A DNA stretch of 64,000 nt from G020344215 sp039586575. GTDB taxonomy: Bacteria > Gemmatimonadota > Gemmatimonadetes > Palauibacterales > KS3-K002. A program made the position numbers and the translations under genes. Numbering within the stretch: position 1 is the stretch's first letter; every line of letters starts with the position of its first letter. The DNA is taken from assembly GCA_039586575.1 (NCBI GenBank), contig JBDHKD010000037.1, positions 21,278 to 85,277 on the forward strand, written 5' to 3'. The notes below the pieces were generated by a model. That model saw only the letters and a program-made list of their open reading frames with translations. It was not told where the DNA came from and did not search any database. Positions 34,160 through 42,043 of the stretch are shown piece after piece.

Positions 34160-35507
34160 TTCGAACTTCGGTATCAGCTCCCGCCAGGCCTACGGCGTTC
34201 TGGCGACGACGATCTTCGTCGTTCTCCTACTCCTCTTCATCAACAGCGTCGCCGATCTTCTCCTTCTCCTCTTCGTGGCGGCGCTGTTCGCCGTCTACCT
34301 GGGGACCTTCACCGACTACTTGAGCCGGCGGCTGGGCGTGGCCCGCGGGTTGGGTCTCATCCTGGCGCTGCTCGGTTCGATCCTCGGGATCGGGCTGGTC
34401 GGCCTGCTCATCGTCCCGCCGGTGGTCAATCAGTTCCAGGACGTGTTCGAGGAGCTGCCTGAGCGGGTGACCGAGTGGGAGGGCGAGCTGGGCCGCGTGG
34501 CGCAAGAGAACCAGATGCTGCGTCGCCTGCTCGGCCCGCTCGGCGAGGGTCGTGAGGAGATTGATGCGCAGATCAGAGCTTGGGAAGACTCGGTCACCGA
34601 GGCCGAGTGGTTTCGCGACCGGGTCGCTGCGCTGTCGGCTCAAGGTGCCGCATCGAGCCAGGATCTCGAGGACGCGAGCGCGCGGGTCGATTCGGCAACC
34701 GCCAGGCTCGCCGAGCTCCAGGCTCAAGCTGAAGGGTTCCTCGACCGGGCCTTTGACCAGGTGAGGGAATTCTTCGCAGACGCGCCCCGCTATGTCTTTT
34801 CCGGGATCGGCGTGCTCATTCACCTGGTGTCCGTGCTAATCATGGGCATCTACATGGCGTCGAAGCCATCGATCTATCGTGAAGGGCTCATCGCGCTCAC
34901 GCCGCCGACCTACCGAGAGCTGGCTCGCGACATCCTGGCCGACCTCGGTCACACGATGCGGTCCTGGCTTGTCGGCCTGGGGATCTCGATGCTGGTGCTG
35001 GGATCGCTGACCTGGGTCGGGCTGATTGTGCTCGATGTGCCGTACTCGCTCGCCTTCGGTGTCTTTACTGGGATCGCCGTGATCGTCCCCTTCTTCGGAA
35101 CGATCGTATCGACGCTGTTGCCGGCGTTGTTCGTGATCGGTACTGGCGGTGTCTCGAAGGCGCTGCTGGTAATATTGCTGGGCGTCGTCGTGCACATCTT
35201 CGAGGCCAACGTGGTGGCGCCCATGGTGTTCGAGAAGCAGGTCGAGCTGCCGCCGGTGCTGACGATTCTCTCGGTGCTGGTGATGGCGAAGCTACTCGGC
35301 ATCGTCGGCCTGCTGGTTGCCGTCCCGGTGCTGGCAGCCGCCATGGTTCTCATCCGGCGGATCTTCGTTCACCGCATTCTGGAAGGTAAGGGTTTCCACC
35401 GGATCGAGAAGGACGCACCGGCGATCATCAGCCTGCCGACAGGGGACGGCGTTCTGGTGCATCCATCGGCCTCGGAAGTGAACATCCCGGCGCTGCTGGA
35501 AGGTTGA
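34152..35507 (+). CDS. AI-2E family transporter, probable CTG start
   Basis: A polytopic permease of the AI-2E/PerM family with a cytosolic coiled-coil insert (about residues 115-200). Late motifs are VVPFFGTIVSTLLPA and VHIFEANVVAPMVFEKQVELPPVLTI, which are family hallmarks. The first standard start, GTG 34275, would delete the first transmembrane helix (GVLATTIFVVLLLLFINSVADLLLLLFVAALFAVYLG begins well before it). In frame upstream, CTG 34152 follows GGAGGAGG and gives LADSNFGISSRQAY, so initiation there is likely. Substrate unknown; members export diverse small molecules. It overlaps pspA by eight bases. Confidence 0.85.
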   Translation: MADSNFGISSRQAYGVLATTIFVVLLLLFINSVADLLLLLFVAALFAVYLGTFTDYLSRRLGVARGLGLILALLGSILGIGLVGLLIVPPVVNQFQDVFEELPERVTEWEGELGRVAQENQMLRRLLGPLGEGREEIDAQIRAWEDSVTEAEWFRDRVAALSAQGAASSQDLEDASARVDSATARLAELQAQAEGFLDRAFDQVREFFADAPRYVFSGIGVLIHLVSVLIMGIYMASKPSIYREGLIALTPPTYRELARDILADLGHTMRSWLVGLGISMLVLGSLTWVGLIVLDVPYSLAFGVFTGIAVIVPFFGTIVSTLLPALFVIGTGGVSKALLVILLGVVVHIFEANVVAPMVFEKQVELPPVLTILSVLVMAKLLGIVGLLVAVPVLAAAMVLIRRIFVHRILEGKGFHRIEKDAPAIISLPTGDGVLVHPSASEVNIPALLEG

Positions 35508-35517
35508 TCGGGCACTG

Positions 35518-35775
35518 GTGATGCCGCGCCGCTTCCTGATCCGCGCCGAAGGCCAACTCCAACACGAAGACGCGAAGACCGCCACCGGTGCCATCCGCTA
35601 CCTGGAGGGCGAGGTGCTCGGCATCGCCCTCCCTACGGCGAGCCTCGGCGAAGCCAACGCCCGGGTCGCCATCGAGCAGGCCGAGGAGGACACGGGATTG
35701 CCCGTCACCGATGCGGTGCGCTTCGGCGCCGGCAGGCTGGTCGGGCCGATATGGGAGCTGCTTAGCGAACGATGA
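35518..35775 (+). pseudogene. Internally deleted DUF1611-like gene
   Basis: An 85-codon frame whose first part, RRFLIRAEGQLQHEDAKTA and GAIRYLEGEV, resembles the N-terminal Rossmann-like start of DUF1611 proteins. Its second part, GIALPTASLGEANARVAIEQ then AEEDTGLPVTDAVRFGAGRL, resembles their extreme C-terminus. Complete members are about 330-350 residues with a P-loop domain between. About 260 codons are therefore missing at about 35617-35623, in frame. It overlaps acpS by four bases, as an intact gene would. It could be a decayed gene, a real mini-protein, or an assembly deletion. Confidence 0.55.
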
Positions 35776-36152
35776 TCGTTGGCATCGGCATCGATCTGGT
35801 GGAAGTCGAGCGGCTGCGGGCCGCCCTGGCACGACATGGTGAACGGGCGCGCCGTAGATTGTTCACTTCCCGGGAGGTTCGAGAATGTGAAGAGCGTGCC
35901 GATCCTGATCAGTGCCTGGCCGCCCGCTTCGCCGCCAAGGAGGCGGCTCTGAAGGCGCTGGGTTCGGGAAAGCAGCCAGCGATTCGCTGGACCGACCTGG
36001 AAGTCGTGCGGGCCGAGAGCGGTGCCCCGCGGCTCGAGCTTGGTGGTGGAGCGCGGGCGTTGGCGCAACGTATGGGAGTCGCGCGGGCCTGGGTCAGCCT
36101 CAGTCACGAGGCGGGGCTGGCGATCGCGCTGGTCGTGCTCGAGGCGGACTAG
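35772..36152 (+). CDS. acpS: Holo-[acyl-carrier-protein] synthase
   Basis: AcpS transfers 4'-phosphopantetheine from CoA to acyl carrier protein. The 126-residue product has the two family motifs: VGIGIDLVEVERL (residues 3-15, Asp ligand) and ARFAAKEAALKALG near 50, where the Glu and Lys are catalytic, ending with WVSLSHEAGLAIALVVLE. ATG 35772 overlaps the upstream frame's stop. Its 3' end faces the minus-strand SDR with three bases between, and no terminator stem is evident. Confidence 0.95.
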   Translation: MIVGIGIDLVEVERLRAALARHGERARRRLFTSREVRECEERADPDQCLAARFAAKEAALKALGSGKQPAIRWTDLEVVRAESGAPRLELGGGARALAQRMGVARAWVSLSHEAGLAIALVVLEAD

Positions 36153-36155
36153 GTT

Positions 36156-36893
36156 CTAGGTCCTCAGAATCTTCCCGCCGTCGACCACGATCGTCTCACC
36201 GGTGATGTAGTCCGAGCGGACCAGAAACAGCACCGTCCCAGCCACGTCTTCTGGCGTGCCCAGTCGTCGAAGCGCCGTCATGTCGGCGAGCTCGCGGCTC
36301 TCCGCGCCACTCAGTCCCTCCGGTGGCAGCACGGGGCCGGGCGCCACCGCGTTCACCCGGACCTCGGGCGCCAGCGCCCGCGCCAGCGCCCGGGTCGCCA
36401 TGACGAGCCCGGCCTTGGAAACGCAATAGTGGGCGTAGCCGGGCCAAGCTTGAAAGGCCGCGACGTCGGCGATGTTGACGATCGACCCGGCTCCGGCCCG
36501 CCTCATCAGGTGCGCCGCCGCCTGGCTACAGAAGAAGGGGGCGCGCAGGTTGAGGGAGAGGACGCGCTCCCAATCTTCCTGTGTGATCTCCAGTGCGGGT
36601 CGCCGCTCGAAGACCGCCGCATTGTTGACCAGGACGTCGAGACGACCGAACGCCGCCTCGACCTCCGTGAACAGGCGCCCGATCTGGCTGAGGTCGGCAA
36701 GGTCGGCCTGGAAGGACCTTGCTGCCACCCCGAAGCTGCGCAGCTCCTCGACTGCGCTCTCGGCCTCGGCGGCCGATCTGCGGTGGTGGACGGCGACATC
36801 GCAGCCGGCGGCGGCGAGAGCTCGGGCGATGGCTCGGCCGATCCGTCGCGTGCTACCGGTGACGAGCGCAACGTTTCCGCGTAGCTCTTCCAT
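36156..36893 (-). CDS. SDR oxidoreductase, pteridine-reductase-like
   Basis: A 245-residue minus-strand SDR. It has the arginine-containing cofactor loop TGSTRRIGRAIA (typical of NADPH-dependent pteridine reductases and FolM), HHRRSAAEAE, NNAAVFERRP near residue 90, and YAHYCVSKAG near 155 holding the Tyr/Lys pair. It ends in TGETIVVDGGK. AGGAGA precedes ATG 36893 at a suitable distance. It reduces either dihydropteridines or 3-oxoacyl substrates; the loop favours the former. Confidence 0.85.
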   Translation of the reverse strand: MEELRGNVALVTGSTRRIGRAIARALAAAGCDVAVHHRRSAAEAESAVEELRSFGVAARSFQADLADLSQIGRLFTEVEAAFGRLDVLVNNAAVFERRPALEITQEDWERVLSLNLRAPFFCSQAAAHLMRRAGAGSIVNIADVAAFQAWPGYAHYCVSKAGLVMATRALARALAPEVRVNAVAPGPVLPPEGLSGAESRELADMTALRRLGTPEDVAGTVLFLVRSDYITGETIVVDGGKILRT

Positions 36894-37259
36894 TCGGTCT
36901 CCTGGTGGAGAGCCAGTGAGGCAACCGCTCGACGGTAGTCGTCTCCAAGATGTCGGGAGGCGCGCCCCGTTTCACACGCACCGATTTTGCCGGTCCACCG
37001 TCGTTGACGTGGAACGGGCGGACGTCCCAGGCCGCCACGGCATCCGGGTCGGGTTTCGCATCCCTTAGTGGCCAGAACGGCACAGGCGCCAAGTTAGTGG
37101 TGCCCCGCGCCGCCTATCAAGCGGGGCCGGTGGCCAGTCGGCAGGCGGGCCGGCGCCCGCGACGGGCCAGCCTCCTGGCGGACGCAGTGTCCTGCTCGGT
37201 ACTATTGGGCGGAGGTGGCCCGGCTGTGGGCCGGGCGATCGAAACCACGAGGACGGCCA
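36894..37259. other. 366-base gap with possible minus-strand coding remnant
   Basis: No convincing gene. On the minus strand an open frame of 79 codons (37092-36853) overlaps the SDR start; between about 37041 and 36894 its codons have GC-rich third positions and read VAAWDVRPFHVNDGGPAKSV and PPDILETTTVERLPHWLS. That may be a fragment of a lost gene or chance. The plus strand holds GC-rich sequence and the presumed promoter region of the lipoprotein gene, without a recognisable -35/-10 pair. Confidence 0.3.
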
Positions 37260-37952
37260 TTGCGTCAGGAGATCGGAGTATCCCTGTTGCTGCTGGCTGG
37301 AACCCTGGCCCCGCTCGCCGGCTGCGAGCGGGATGCCGAGCCTGGGACCGAGAGGCAGCGCGAGCGGGCAGCGGAGATCCGGCCCGTGGGCCCTTACGCG
37401 GTCGCGGGCGATGCCCTGTACCGGCGCGAAGACGGCACGCTCGTGGCCGTAGCCGTGCTGCCTGGCGCCGAGGCTGCCGCGCCGGACACCCTGGAGGAAT
37501 GCGTCGCGGAGATCCCGGACCTCGGCAAAGCCCACTTCGGTCGGCTCGACCTGGCACCCGACACCGCCTGGGCGGCTTGGGCGACGACCGGGCCCGGCGC
37601 CTGCGTCGGAGTGCTCAGCCCGGGCGAGCCGGGGGTTCGCGTCCTGGGCCGCTGGTTGGCGGCCTACCCGGACACGTTGCTCTGGGCACCAGCCGGCCAC
37701 TACCTGGCGATCGGCCTAGCGCGGGCCGGCCGCCGCGATCTGGAGGTCTACGATGCGATGGCGGGGCGGCGACTCCAGATGCCGTGGGAGTTCGAGTGCG
37801 GCTACGAAGGCGATTGTGACGTGACAAGCGCGACTTGGCTGGGCGGCACGCTGCTCAACGTCGAGATCCGACTGGGGCCGGCCGAGCCTCCAGTGCCGTT
37901 CGAGGTGAACGTTGCCGCTGCGGCACCGGCGACGCCGGAAGAGGAGGTTTGA
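37260..37952 (+). CDS. Predicted lipoprotein of unknown function
   Basis: Start TTG 37260, a few bases after GAGGA, yields a clean lipoprotein signal, RQEIGVSLLLLAGTLAPLAGC, with Cys at residue 22. The mature part (about 208 residues) begins with an acidic and Arg-rich linker and continues as alternating beta strands with WAAWATTGPG and LLWAPAGHYLAIGLA, suggesting two or three WD-like or propeller-blade-like sheets. Four Cys occur in the mature chain. An upstream GTG at 37215 would bury the signal. Eight or fewer bases separate it from the next gene. Confidence 0.7.
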   Translation: MRQEIGVSLLLLAGTLAPLAGCERDAEPGTERQRERAAEIRPVGPYAVAGDALYRREDGTLVAVAVLPGAEAAAPDTLEECVAEIPDLGKAHFGRLDLAPDTAWAAWATTGPGACVGVLSPGEPGVRVLGRWLAAYPDTLLWAPAGHYLAIGLARAGRRDLEVYDAMAGRRLQMPWEFECGYEGDCDVTSATWLGGTLLNVEIRLGPAEPPVPFEVNVAAAAPATPEEEV

Positions 37953-37954
37953 GA

Positions 37955-38323
37955 ATGGGCGACGTTTTCTTACGCCGTCGCGTGTGGCGGAAGCTGGAAT
38001 CGCTACCCGACGAACGGCTGTATCAGGTCCTGGACTACATCGAGTTCCTCGAGGAGAAGTACGGAGAGGAGCGTCCCGCGGAGCCCGATCGCGTCCAGAA
38101 GTTTGCCGAAGGAATTCAGGACAAGCTGCGGGCCAGGCGAGCGGCGCCTTGGGCACTCAAGGGTGTGATGGGGGCGCTGAGCGTTGTCGACCGTGCCGTC
38201 GGCACGGCGGCGAAGACGGCTCGCGGGCTGGCCGACGAGTTGGAGAAGGTGGGGCGCAAGCAGGATCCGAACGGGCCGGACGACGACTCGGAGGACCGGT
38301 CCACCAAGATCGTCGTCGACTAG
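37955..38323 (+). CDS. Small helical protein, DUF2281-like start
   Basis: ATG 37955 follows GGAGG and gives 122 residues. The N-terminal portion, VWRKLESLPDERLYQVLDYIEFLEEKY, is like the DUF2281 or antitoxin-type 'LPEEKLxEVLDFIEFL' helix pair. The C-terminal half is helical and basic, then acidic. There is no toxin gene adjacent, so a toxin-antitoxin role is not supported. The following DUF1232 gene begins three bases after its stop. Confidence 0.6.
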   Translation: MGDVFLRRRVWRKLESLPDERLYQVLDYIEFLEEKYGEERPAEPDRVQKFAEGIQDKLRARRAAPWALKGVMGALSVVDRAVGTAAKTARGLADELEKVGRKQDPNGPDDDSEDRSTKIVVD

Positions 38324-38326
38324 GCG

Positions 38327-38701
38327 ATGGCGCGGCGAGCGAAGATCCGCGATCTGATCGCCGGGATACCGCGGTTCCTGGCGCTGCTGCTCGGGCTGAT
38401 CCGCGATCCGCGGGTGTCGGGCAGCGACAAGGCGCTACTGACTGCTGCGGTGGCCTACACCCTCACGCCCATCGACCTGATCCCCGATTTCCTGCCCATC
38501 ATCGGGCAGCTGGATGACCTGTTCTTCCTGGCGCTGGCGATCGACCGGCTGATTACGCACGCCGGTGAGGAGTTGGTGCGGGCCCACTGGTCGGGTCGTG
38601 AGGACGTTCTAATCGGACTCTGCGGCAGCCTCGAGGACCTGGCTCTCAAGCTGCCGGCGCCGGTGCGGCGGCGGCTGAAAGAGGAGGTGGCGGCCCGTTG
38701 A
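38327..38701 (+). CDS. YkvA/DUF1232 family membrane protein
   Basis: A 124-residue protein with the DUF1232 core: DPRVSGSDKALLTAAVAYTL followed by TPIDLIPDFLPIIGQLDDL, and a second hydrophobic stretch FFLALAIDRLI. The conserved 'SPIDLIPD' type loop lies near residue 49. Members are small membrane-associated proteins without known activity. It is likely in one transcript with the two genes upstream. Confidence 0.82.
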   Translation: MARRAKIRDLIAGIPRFLALLLGLIRDPRVSGSDKALLTAAVAYTLTPIDLIPDFLPIIGQLDDLFFLALAIDRLITHAGEELVRAHWSGREDVLIGLCGSLEDLALKLPAPVRRRLKEEVAAR

Positions 38702-38756
38702 CACCCCGCTGAGACGCCGCATATCTTCACCCATGGAGCGAGGAGACTGGACGAAG

Positions 38757-38793
38757 GCGCCCGGGCGCGAGCGAAAGAGCGCGACCCGGGCGC
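38757..38793. other. GC-rich perfect 9-bp inverted repeat upstream of guaB
   Basis: GCGCCCGGG (38757-38765) and CCCGGGCGC (38785-38793) are exact reverse complements, with a 19-base loop that itself has CGCG ends able to extend the stem. It lies between the DUF1232 gene and guaB. It is followed by AT-rich tatatataaa rather than a T-run, so it may be a terminator stem, an attenuator, or an operator beside the guaB promoter. Confidence 0.5.
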
Positions 38794-38798
38794 TCGGC

Positions 38799-38813
38799 TA
38801 TATATAAACCGCG
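38799..38813 (+). promoter_or_regulatory. TATA-rich -10-like element, possible leaderless start of guaB
   Basis: TATATATAAA ends six bases before the guaB ATG, so a transcript starting at the usual distance from TATAAA (38803-38808) would begin at the ATG itself. No Shine-Dalgarno is present upstream of the ATG. A -35 box is not obvious because the GC hairpin occupies that space. Confidence 0.4.
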
Positions 38814-40286
38814 ATGGCCGACATGCGAAAAGAGAACGGGTTTTCCGAGGCGCTGACCTTTGACGATGTCCTGCTGGTCCCGCGCCACTCGAGCGTCCAC
38901 CCGCGTGATGTCGCCGTGGCGACGCGGCTCACACGCAACCTGCCGCTCAACATCCCGCTCGTCGCGGCGGCGATGGATACGGTGACCGAGGCGGATATGG
39001 CCATCGCGATGGCCCGCCAGGGCGGTATCGGCATCGTGCACAAGAACATGAGTATCGACATGCAGGCGGCACAGGTCGACCGCGTCAAGCGCTCGGAGAG
39101 CGGGATGATTCTGAACCCCATAACCTTGAGCCCGGATGCTTCGCTCCGCGACGCGCACCGACTGATGCGGCAGTTCTCGATCAGCGGGGTGCCGATCGTC
39201 GAAGCTGATGGCCGGCTGGTCGGGATCGTCACGAATCGTGACCTCCAGTTCGAAACCGACCTCGACCGTCCGATCCGCGAGGTGATGACCCGCGAGAAGC
39301 TCGTGACCGCGCCGGTCGGAACGTCGCTCGACGCCGCCGAGCGAATGCTCCACGAACATAAGATCGAGAAGCTGCCGGTCGTCGACGAGCAGGGCTACCT
39401 GAAAGGGTTGATCACGGTCAAGGACATCTTCAAGCGACGCTTGTTCCCCAACGCGGCCAAGGACGAGCACGGTCGCTTGCGCGTCGGCGGCGCCGTAGGG
39501 ACCGGCCGTGCCGACCTGGAACGTGCTGCCGAGCTGGTCAGCGCCGGCGTCGACGCGCTCGTGGTCGACAGCGCCCACGGCCACTCGGAGGGCGTGCTCG
39601 ATACGGTCAGCCGCCTGAAGGAACTGTTCGCTCACGTCGAGCTGGTTGCCGGTAACGTGGCCACGCGCGAGGGCGCGGCTGCGCTCGTCGAACGCGGTGC
39701 CGACGCGGTGAAGGTGGGCGTCGGACCCGGCTCCATCTGCACGACTCGAGTCGTCACCGGCGTCGGCGTGCCTCAGTTCACCGCCATCATCGAAGCCGTG
39801 GAAGGCTGCCGAGGCAAGGTGCCCATCATCGCCGACGGCGGGGTCAAGTACTCCGGCGACATCGTCAAAGCGATCGGCGCCGGTGCCGCGACCGTCATGA
39901 TGGGCTCGATGCTCGCCGGCACCGAGGAAAGCCCCGGCGAGTCGTTCCTGCTGGAGGGCCGGCGGTTCAAAGTGATCCGCGGCATGGGCTCGCTCTCCGC
40001 CATGCAGGAGGGCTCCGCCGACCGCTATTCCCAGGCCGGCGAACTCGATGGACAGAAGCTGGTGCCCGAAGGTATCGAGGGACGCGTCCCCTATAAGGGG
40101 CCGGTAGCCGATGTCCTCTACCAGCTCGTCGGCGGTCTGCGCAGCGGCATGGGCTACTGCGGCGCCGCCAGCATCGAGGGCTTGCAGCGCAGCGCCAGCT
40201 TCGTTCGCATCACCGCCGGCGGCCTGCGGGAATCGCACCCCCACGACGTGACGATCACCCGTGAGGCCCCCAACTACAACCTCTGA
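38814..40286 (+). CDS. guaB: Inosine-5'-monophosphate dehydrogenase
   Basis: GuaB oxidises IMP to XMP, the committed step of GMP synthesis. The 490-residue enzyme has the barrel start ALTFDDVLLVPRHS, two CBS domains inserted at about residues 97-210 (VTNRDLQFE, LITVKDIFKRR), VDSAHGHS near 245, the catalytic Cys loop GPGSICTTRVVTGVG near 305, IADGGVKYSGDI near 340 and the flap GSLSAMQEGSADRY near 390. ATG 38814 has no Shine-Dalgarno; a second Met codon is at 38823. It is preceded by a hairpin and a TATA-rich box, so expression is probably independent of the upstream genes. Confidence 0.97.
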   Translation: MADMRKENGFSEALTFDDVLLVPRHSSVHPRDVAVATRLTRNLPLNIPLVAAAMDTVTEADMAIAMARQGGIGIVHKNMSIDMQAAQVDRVKRSESGMILNPITLSPDASLRDAHRLMRQFSISGVPIVEADGRLVGIVTNRDLQFETDLDRPIREVMTREKLVTAPVGTSLDAAERMLHEHKIEKLPVVDEQGYLKGLITVKDIFKRRLFPNAAKDEHGRLRVGGAVGTGRADLERAAELVSAGVDALVVDSAHGHSEGVLDTVSRLKELFAHVELVAGNVATREGAAALVERGADAVKVGVGPGSICTTRVVTGVGVPQFTAIIEAVEGCRGKVPIIADGGVKYSGDIVKAIGAGAATVMMGSMLAGTEESPGESFLLEGRRFKVIRGMGSLSAMQEGSADRYSQAGELDGQKLVPEGIEGRVPYKGPVADVLYQLVGGLRSGMGYCGAASIEGLQRSASFVRITAGGLRESHPHDVTITREAPNYNL

Positions 40287-40303
40287 TGGGAGTTCCGGAT
40301 GCG

Positions 40304-40348
40304 TTGACAGTAGGCGCCCGGAGGCCTAAGTTCTGTCAGCTAGCTGAC
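40304..40348 (+). promoter_or_regulatory. Sigma-70-type promoter with palindromic operator
   Basis: TTGACA (40304-40309), a 17-base spacer and TAAGTT (40327-40332) form a good -35/-10 pair. The perfect 14-base palindrome gtcagctagctgac (40335-40348) sits just after the -10 box, over the expected transcription start near 40339, where a repressor would block initiation. It would drive the genes at 40417 and 40916 onward. Confidence 0.6.
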
Positions 40349-40416
40349 TTGTGTGGCCAGCGGCTGCCCCCCCGCCGCCCGCGGTTCGCCAGCGGTCACG
40401 CCCCACCGGAGCGGCG

Positions 40417-40854
40417 ATGAATACACCCTGGCACGACAGCCTTCAGCGAGAGCGCGTCAAGTTGGTCGACGCGCAGCTGATTCACGCCGCGGACACCCGG
40501 ACGAGCGCCGAGATAGCACTGGAGTGGCGAGCGGTGGAGTACCGCGGTAAGGCGACGGCGCACGGTCATGGGGCGATAGATCTGAGGGTGTGCGCCGAGG
40601 CGACGCTGGATGCGTTGCACAAGCTGCTGGGCGGCCGGATGAGCTTTCGGCTCATTGGAGTGAAGTCGGTGAAGGCGTTCGACGATTCGGTGGCGATCGT
40701 GGCATTGGGTGTGATCGATCCCGAAACCGGTGGCGACCGTCGACTGATAGGAACGGCGCCGTCGACGGAGACCGGGGTTCCGCAGGGGGTGGCGCGAGCG
40801 GTGCTGAACGCCACCAACCGGGTCCTAGGGAACTTCCTGTCGACCGGCGAATAA
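40417..40854 (+). CDS. Uncharacterised protein with alpha/beta regulatory-like fold
   Basis: A 145-residue protein starting at ATG 40417 after GGAGCGGCG. It reads as two repeats of strands and a helix: AEIALEWRAVEYRGKATAHG then VCAEATLDALHKLLGG, and SVAIVALGVIDPETGG then VARAVLNATNRVLGNFL. The second helix ('VLNATNRVL') resembles the end of LeuA-type allosteric domains, but the match is weak. It is the first gene behind a promoter with an operator palindrome, so it is probably regulated. Function unknown. Confidence 0.6.
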   Translation: MNTPWHDSLQRERVKLVDAQLIHAADTRTSAEIALEWRAVEYRGKATAHGHGAIDLRVCAEATLDALHKLLGGRMSFRLIGVKSVKAFDDSVAIVALGVIDPETGGDRRLIGTAPSTETGVPQGVARAVLNATNRVLGNFLSTGE

Positions 40855-40915
40855 TACTTCTTTGGAGCGTCAGGTTCTTGACGTATCTTCCCCCCGAACC
40901 CCCGCAGCGAGGCTA

Positions 40916-42043
40916 ATGACCGCGCACTATCCGGCCTTTGAGCCACCGCGCAGGGTTCTGATGGGCCCCGGCCCCTCGAACGTGAGCGCCCGGGTACTGC
41001 TGGCGATGGGGCGGCCCACGGTGGGCCACCTCGACCCGGCGTTCTTGCGGCTGATGGACGAGGTTGCCGACCAGCTGCGAACCCTGTTCGGCACGGCGAA
41101 CGCCATGACGATCCCGATATCGGGCACGGGGTCTGCCGGGATGGAGACGGCGTTCGACAACCTGGTGGAACCGGGCGACACCGTGATCATCGGGGTGAAC
41201 GGTGTGTTCGGCCAGCGGATGGCGGACAACGCTGTGCGGGCGGGTGCGGAAGTGGTGGCGGTCGAGGCGGCGTGGGGCGAACCGCTCAACGTGGAGGAGC
41301 TGATCGCTGTCCACAAGGCGAATCCGGGAGCCCGCTTGCTGGCGGTGGTCCACGCCGAGACTTCCACCGGTGTCCTGCAGCCGTTGGAGGAGCTGGGCGG
41401 CCACCTGAAAGAGAGCGAGACGCTATTCCTGGTCGACACGGTGACGAGCTTGGGTGGTGTGCCCGTGCAGGTGGACGAGCGGCATGTGGACGTGGCGTAT
41501 TCGGGGACCCAGAAGTGTCTCAGCGTACCGCCGGGGTTGGCGCCGATCACCCTGTCGGAGCGAGCGATGGAGCGAGTCCGCTCGAGAGGGGAGAAGGTGC
41601 ACAGCTGGTACCTCGATCTGTCGCTGATCGGTGCCTATTGGGGTGGGGAGCGGGCGTACCATCACACGGCGCCGATCAACGCGCTCTACGGTCTACACGA
41701 GGGGCTGCGGGCGATTCTCGAGGAAGGCCTGGAGGCGCGGTTCGACCGGCACCGGCGTCTGGGTGCGCTGTTGCAGGACGGGATCGTGGCGCGCGGGATG
41801 GAGTTGTTGGTGGACGAGCCGTACCGGCTGCCGCAGCTCACGTCCGTACTGATCCCGGACGGGGTGGAAGACAAGGCAATCCGCCGTCAGCTTCTGGAGC
41901 GCTTCGGGATCGAGATCGGCGGCGGTCTGGGGCCGCTGACCGGGAAGATCTGGCGGATCGGGTTGATGGGTGAGACATGCCGCGAGGAGAACGTGAGGCT
42001 CTTCTTGAGCGCGCTCGACGAGCTGCTGGAGGTCAAAGCGTGA
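40916..42043 (+). CDS. Class V PLP-dependent aminotransferase (alanine-glyoxylate type)
   Basis: A 375-residue enzyme of the alanine/serine-glyoxylate aminotransferase group. Landmarks: LMGPGPSNVSARVLLAMG near residue 15, VGHLDPAFL near 36, GTGSAGMETAFDNL near 70, ETSTGVLQPLEEL near 148, LVDTVTSLGGVP near 175 and the PLP lysine in SGTQKCLSVPPGLAPI near 200. The C-terminus ends with IWRIGLMGETCREENV, typical of the family. ATG 40916 follows GAGG. Substrate pair (glyoxylate/alanine or serine) is inferred. It overlaps the mltD-like gene by four bases. Confidence 0.9.
   Translation: MTAHYPAFEPPRRVLMGPGPSNVSARVLLAMGRPTVGHLDPAFLRLMDEVADQLRTLFGTANAMTIPISGTGSAGMETAFDNLVEPGDTVIIGVNGVFGQRMADNAVRAGAEVVAVEAAWGEPLNVEELIAVHKANPGARLLAVVHAETSTGVLQPLEELGGHLKESETLFLVDTVTSLGGVPVQVDERHVDVAYSGTQKCLSVPPGLAPITLSERAMERVRSRGEKVHSWYLDLSLIGAYWGGERAYHHTAPINALYGLHEGLRAILEEGLEARFDRHRRLGALLQDGIVARGMELLVDEPYRLPQLTSVLIPDGVEDKAIRRQLLERFGIEIGGGLGPLTGKIWRIGLMGETCREENVRLFLSALDELLEVKA

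Noticed and set aside
37955..38323. Toxin-antitoxin pair (DUF2281-like antitoxin)
   Set aside because: No toxin gene is adjacent; the next gene is a DUF1232 membrane protein.
38727..40244. 505-codon open frame on minus opposite guaB
   Set aside because: Antisense to a complete IMP dehydrogenase; no recognisable protein.
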